Source: Cherax quadricarinatus (taxonomy: Eukaryota; Arthropoda; Malacostraca; Decapoda; Parastacidae). From it: 64,000 bases of DNA. The DNA is taken from contig NW_027195515.1 in assembly GCF_038502225.1 (NCBI RefSeq), positions 77,501-141,500 on the forward strand, given 5' to 3'. The position numbers and the translations under genes were made by a program. Each line of letters starts with the position of its first letter. Positions within the stretch are counted from its first letter, which is position 1. The notes beneath the pieces were generated by a model that saw only the letters and a program-made list of their open reading frames with translations, did no database searches and was not told the DNA's origin. This document shows, piece after piece, positions 58,826-64,000 of this stretch.

Positions 58826-61096
58826 AATGGCGAAGAAGTTGCAGGAGAACAAATAAGGCAAAAATAATGAACAATAAAAATGATACAAAATGCTAGAATT
58901 GAAATAAAAGAGATGCAACTAATTCTGCAGAAGTAATAAAAAATGTCTAAGATACACTGCAAGAGGAAGGACAACTCAATGTAAAGGACTATTGGCCAAG
59001 AAAAAAAATAATTACATTGAAATATACAAGTAAAAATATTACTGGAGACTGAATTAAATGCAAAATGAGCTGTCTTTACTCTTGCTAATAAAGGAATTAA
59101 TTAATAAAATTTTAAATCAATGTAAAAAAGTATAAAATAAAATTACTAAATTGTTAACTGGGAAATTTAAATATTTTCTAAGAATGCATAAACAAAATTA
59201 AAATATAATGCAAAGACAATATCAGGAAAATAAATAAAATGAAAAACAAGACTCAAACAATAATGAACTGAGAATAATAATGCATAAAAATATCAATAAA
59301 AGAAAATAATTCACTGCAGAACAAGTGCAACAAAATAATTCACTGCAGAACAAGTGCAACAAAATAATTCACTGCAGAACAGTGCAATAAAATAAGGTGT
59401 AGAAATAATCACTGCAGTAATAAAGTCTCACTGGGAAAACTCAGATTATATAATAAAATAAAAATATGAAGAAAAACTGATTGAACACTTTAACTCTTAA
59501 TTGCAAATTAGACAAAACAATTTACTCAAACAGAGTAAAGAAAACACTTTACGTTAAAAGTAATTGAAATTACATTAAGAGTGAATTTGTTCAAAGAAAT
59601 ATAAAAATTATGAATAAAAATTAAAACATGGAACAAAACAAAAGTTTAACACTTACAAGTGGCAGGGCACACAACACTTACAAGTGGCGGGGCACACAAC
59701 ACTTAATCACGTATTCATTATTTTAGTATATTCTTACAACAAAACTTGCTGTGACTGATACGACAAAAATTTGCTGGCAAAAATAATGGTACACAGTCTG
59801 CGATAAAATTAGAGGAATGAGACACTGCTGGCATACGAAAAAAGACATACATAGAAATAAATGGATAATTTGGTATACTGGGGTGAATATCACTGCATGA
59901 ACTACAATGACAAACACTGGAGAATACAATGTTGAAAGAATACAATAAAAAAAAATGAATCACTTCACACAGAGTGACTGACTGGTACACTACACAATAA
60001 TACTTACTACAGACAGAGAGTAGTATAAAAACACAGATAAAAAAAAAATATGAGATGAGCGATAACACTGAAAAAATATTGCAAAAATAACGAGTCAAAG
60101 AAACACTGAGTCTACACTGAAAACACAAGGTTTAGAGTACACAAGAAATTCACTATAAATGTCTCACACGCGCAAATGTCTTTAAATGCAAGAAAAATGT
60201 CTCTAAACAGAAAATTATCACTGAAGTCTGTAGTAGTCGATGGTGATGACTGGTGATGAGGAAGGTTGTCCTGCGCGGTGATGATGCCGACACTCACACT
60301 GTCGTCGTGAAGAAATGCGCTTTCTCGGCGTACTCACATAACTGGCTTTATCGGTGGCGCTCAGCTACAATCTCTTGACCAATTACGTGAGCCAAAACAG
60401 TTCTAGGACCCGGTACAAGGGTGCAAACAACCACAGGTAGATGAGGTGGGTGGCAGGTGGTGGGTGGTTGGTGGTGGGTGGGTGGAGGGAGAGTGTATAG
60501 CGGTGGGTGAGGTGGTGACTCTCGCTGGCGCTCTGGCGCGCACTCCACTCACTACCCACGAAGGTGGCTTAATAAGCCACTATGCCACAGGGATGGTGAA
60601 GACCACTCTTAGCATCCAACAGGGAGCACAAAGCGATATGAAAATACTTCAGAGGAACTTGCGTGGCTTATTTCTCTCTCTCAGCTGGGTTAGAAGCTGG
60701 GTTGGCTGACTGGCTTAACCCACGAGAATGGCTGACTGGAAGACGTGTAACGATGCACACAGCACGGAGGAGCAGGTGGATGACAGGAGACAGGCTGGAT
60801 GATAGGCTGACTGGCGTTCACTTCCACAGTCTGGCTTACTGACTGGCTTAATTGCAAAATCCGGGTCAACCCATTGGAGATTGAAGCAATTAGCACACGA
60901 ACTAAGCCAGGAAGCTTGAAACGGCTGCAACAGGCTTGCAGGCTGGAGGTGGAGGTTGTGAGGGGAGCGAGTAGCTTGAGATGGGTGAGACGGTTCACCT
61001 TTGACCCGCCGGCTACTCACAAACAGTCTTCTAACCTCTTGAAATATCATTAAAAAGCTTAATTTCCACGCTCCACACCGGTGCCATCATTTATCA
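58826..61096 (-). other. Long Gypsy 5' leader (2.3 kb)
   Basis: The leader is A/T-rich near gag and GC-richer near the LTR. It contains a 29-bp tandem repeat (ataattcactgcagaaca and following, about 59305-59395, three copies), a doubled acacttacaagtggcrggg (59649-59702), and a GGTGG-rich tract (about 60444-60510). No credible coding frame was found. Leaders this long are unusual for Gypsy elements and could hold a packaging signal, internal promoter or captured DNA. Confidence 0.65.
61069..61086 (-). other. Candidate tRNA primer-binding site
   Basis: Reading minus, TGGCACCGGTGTGGAGCG starts 10 bases inside the 5' LTR. A TGG start near the LTR is the usual sign of a primer-binding site, but the matching tRNA was not identified. 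Confidence 0.35.
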
Positions 61097-61373
61097 TGTG
61101 GGGTTCGAACACGTGGATAGGGTAAAGTAATACTCACGTAGGCTGGTAGTACGTATATTACGGATAATGTGGGTAGCGCCAAAGAGCCGGCCTGCCTCCT
61201 TGCTCACTCTCGTATAACTGACTGGCCGCCCACAGTACCCATATGTGAGGGGGCCTTTGAATACTGCTGTGGTCAGCACAATATGAATACAGACAGTGAC
61301 TCAGGCAGAGAGGGTTGGTAGTGAGTCATCTACTGGTACACTGGTTACTGGTAACTGGTTACTACTACTGAGA
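61097..61373 (-). repeat. 5' LTR of the Gypsy element, 5'-truncated
   Basis: It aligns with 52787-53067 but lacks the 32 bases (TGTCGGGA and on) that begin the other LTR. It joins the minisatellite directly at gaga/cagggatggg, so the loss followed or accompanied recombination with the array. Confidence 0.85.
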
Positions 61374-64000
61374 CAGGGATGGGTCCTGAACCTGGTCAGG
61401 CATGGGTTCTGAACCTGGGCAAGGATGGGTCCTGAACCTGTGAAGGCATGGGTTCTGAACCTGGGCAGGGATGGGTCCTGAACCTGGGAAGGCATAAGTC
61501 CTGAACCTTGGAAGGCATGGGTCCTGAACCTGGTCAGGCATGGGTCCTGAACCTGGGCAGGCATGGGTCCTGAACCTGGGATGGCATGGGTCCTGAACCG
61601 GGGCAGGGATGGGTCCTGAACCTGGGAAGGCATGGGTTCTGAACCTGGGGAGGCATGGGTCCTGAACCTGGGCAGTGATGGGCACTGAACCTGGTCAGGC
61701 ATGGGTCCTGAACCTGGGAAGGCATGGGTCCTGAACCGGGGCAGGGATGGGTTCTGAACCTGGGAAGGCATGGGTCCTGAACCTGGTCAGGCATGGGTCC
61801 TGAGCCAGGGCAGGCATGGGTCTTGAACCTCGGGAGGCATGGGTCGTGAACCTGGTCAGGCATGGGTCCTGAACCTGGGCAGGCATGAGTCCTGAAGCTG
61901 AGCAGGCATGGGTCCTGAATCTGGGCAGGCACGGTCCTGAGCATGATCATCCTAGTGTCCTGAAACTGGGCAGGCATGGGTCCTCAACCTGGAATGGAAT
62001 GGCTCCTGAACCTGGGCAGTGATGGGCACTGAACCTGGTCAGGCATGGGTCCTGAACCTGGGAAGGCATGGGTCCTGAACCGGGGCAGGGATGGGTTCTG
62101 AACCTGGGAAGGCATGGGTCCTGAACCTGGGCAGGCATGGGTCCTGAATCTTGGCAGGCATGGGTCCTGAACCTGGGCAGGCATGGGTCCTGAACCTGGG
62201 CAGGCATGGGTCCTGAACCAGGGAAGGCATTGGTCCTGAACCTGGTCAGGCATGGTTCCTGAACCTTGGCAGGCATGGGTCCTGAACCTGGGAAGGCATG
62301 GGTCCTGAGCCTGGGCAGGCATGGGTCCTGAATCTGCGCAGGCATGGGTCCTGAACCTGGACAGGCATGAGTCCTGAACCTGGGCAGGCATGGGTCCTGA
62401 ACCTGGACAGGCATGGCTCCTGAACCTGGGCAGGCATGGGTCCTGAACCTGGGAAGGAATGGGTCCTGAACCTGGGAAGGCATGGGTCCTGAACCTGGGC
62501 AGGCATATGTAATAAACCTGGGCAGGCTTAGGTCCTGAACCTGGACAGGGATGGGTCCTAAACCTGGGCAGGCATGGGTCTTGAACCTGGCAAGGATGGG
62601 TCATGAACCTGGGAAGGCATGGGTCCTGAAAATGGGCAGGCATGGGTAATAAACCTGGACAGGCATGGGTCCTGAACCGGGGCAAGCATGGGTAATAAAC
62701 CTGGGCAGGCATGGGTCCTGAACCAGGGCAGGCATGAGTCCTGAATCTGGGCAGGCATGGGTTCTGAACGAGGCAGGCATGGATCCTGAATCTGGGCAGG
62801 CATGGGATCTGAACGGGGCAGGCATTGGTCCTGAACCTGGGTAGGCAGGGGTCTTCAACCTGGCAGGCATAGGTGCCAAATTAGGCAGGCATGTATCCTG
62901 GACATAGGCGGGTATGAGTCCTGAAACTGGGTAGTCATGAGTCCTGGACCTTGCCAAGCATGGGTCCTGCACCAAGGCACGCATGGGTCCTCAACCTAGG
63001 CAGGCATGAAACCTGAACCTGGGCAGGCATGGGTCCTGAACCTGGACAGACATGGGTCCTGAACCTGGGCAGGCATTGGACTTGAACCTGGGAAGGCATG
63101 GGTCCTGAAACTGGTCAGGCATGGGTTCTGAACCATGGAAGGCATTGGTCCTGAACCTGGTCAGGCATGGGTCCTGAACCTGGGCAGGCATGGGTTCTGA
63201 ACGAGGCAGGCATGGGTCCTGAACTTGGACAGGCATTGGACCTGAACCTGGGAAGGCATGGGTCCTGAACCTGGGCAGGCATAGGTCCTGGACCTAGTCA
63301 GGCATGGGTTCTGAACCAGGGAAGGCATGGGTCATGAACCTGGTCAGGCATGGGTCCTGAATCTGTGCGGGTATGGGTCCTGAACCTAGGCAGACATGGG
63401 TTCTGAACCTGGGCACGCATGGAAACTAAACCTGGGCAGGCATGGGTCCTTAACCAAGGCTGGCATGGTTTCTGAATCTGGGAAGGCATGGTATTAAACT
63501 TGGGCGGGCATGGAGCCTGAACCTGATGGGGCATGGGTCCTGGCGGTGGGGATGCATGGGTCCTGAACCTTGGCAGGAATGGGTCCTGAGAATGGACAGG
63601 CATTGGTCCTGAACCTGGGCAGGCTAGGTTCCTGTAACTGGACAGAGATGGGTTCTAAACCTGGTAAGGCATGGGTTTTGAAACTGTGCAGCCATGGGTT
63701 CTGAACCTGGGTAGGCATGGGTCCTGAACCTGTGTAGTAATTGGTTCTAAGCCTGTGCAGGCATGGGTCCTGAACCTGGGCAGGCCTGGGTTCCGGACCT
63801 AGGAAGGCATTGGTATTGAACCTGCGTAGGCATGAGTCCTGAACCTGAGCAGGCATGGATCGTGAATCTGGGTAGGCATTGTCCTGAACCTGATCATGCT
63901 AGTGTCCTGAATTTGGGCAGGTAGGGGTCCTCAACCTGGGCAAGAATGGGGCCTGAACCTGGGGAGGCATGGATTCTGAATCTGGGCAGGCATGGGTCCT
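61374..64000. repeat. 23-bp minisatellite, right part
   Basis: This is the same GGGTCCTGAACCTGGGCAGGCAT family as 48171-52786, with the ggc variant prevailing. From about 62880 onward it is an older duplicate of 48890-49800. It runs off the right edge of the window. Confidence 0.97.

Larger units (their letters stand above)
52787..61373 (-). mobile_element. Gypsy-type (Ty3) LTR retrotransposon, 8.6 kb, in minisatellite
   Basis: The element is on the minus strand: 5' LTR 61373-61097, leader, gag, pol (protease, reverse transcriptase, RNase H, integrase), 3' LTR 53099-52787. The order with integrase last identifies Ty3/Gypsy. No envelope-like frame follows integrase. The LTRs differ by roughly eight substitutions and two small indels over about 280 bp, so the insertion is moderately young. 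The minisatellite resumes directly on both sides. The 5' LTR lacks about 32 terminal bases, so no target duplication can be read. Confidence 0.93.

Noticed and set aside
59718..60128. Hydrophobic minus-strand frame in the Gypsy leader, possible envelope
   Set aside because: It lies upstream of gag, not after integrase, is A/T-rich with many aromatic residues, and has no recognisable envelope features.

Overview
The window looks like nuclear DNA of a decapod crustacean, probably a crayfish or a relative. This is inferred from remembered decapod-type interspersed repeats (the TTTCGCC/GGCGAAACG foldback family, the CTCACCTATTTGTGGTTGCAGG LINE 3' end, the CAACGCCCCCGCGGCCCGG repeat) and from L2/CR1-type LINEs beside huge simple satellites. 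It was not checked against a database. There is no bacterial-style gene content, and most long open frames are stop-free tandem repeats.

Layout. 1-3743: 20-bp minisatellite, then a GT microsatellite. 4011-6203: CR1-like LINE fragment (minus). 6681-6753: a probable first coding exon (plus) with a signal peptide and a splice donor. 7541-31349: a GGTACTATGGTAC satellite (20/28/32-bp monomers) organised with a 163-bp spacer into five higher-order copies, and interrupted at 15618-21424 by a nearly intact L2-like LINE. 31350-31841: foldback element A. 32521-34438: CR1-like LINE 3' part, itself interrupted at 32751-33668 by element B. 34439-44343: related 32-bp and then 22-bp satellites. 44417-47100: a perfect 23-bp minisatellite, unique intron DNA, a 13-bp minisatellite and two more foldback elements. 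47168-47377: a probable second coding exon (plus). 47470-47940: an ATT microsatellite and a short interspersed repeat. 48171-64000: another 23-bp minisatellite, split at 52787-61373 by a Gypsy-type LTR retrotransposon (minus).

The only host gene I can support is a split secreted or extracellular protein. Exon 1 ends in phase 1 at a GTGAGT donor, and exon 2 starts in phase 1 after a good acceptor and also ends in phase 1. If they belong together, almost all the satellites and transposons lie inside one intron of about 40.4 kb. The protein family was not recognised.

The most interesting system is element B, 918 bp inserted into a LINE with a 12-bp target duplication. It carries three identical copies of a 193-bp unit, one inverted and two direct. 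Each contains what reads as a small type I hammerhead ribozyme with a very short, palindromic stem III. The two direct copies are 283 bp apart, so a self-cleaving transcript would release 283-nt monomers. This is the layout of Penelope-like element terminal repeats and of metazoan retrozymes. Elements A and C keep the same core in otherwise unrelated arms.
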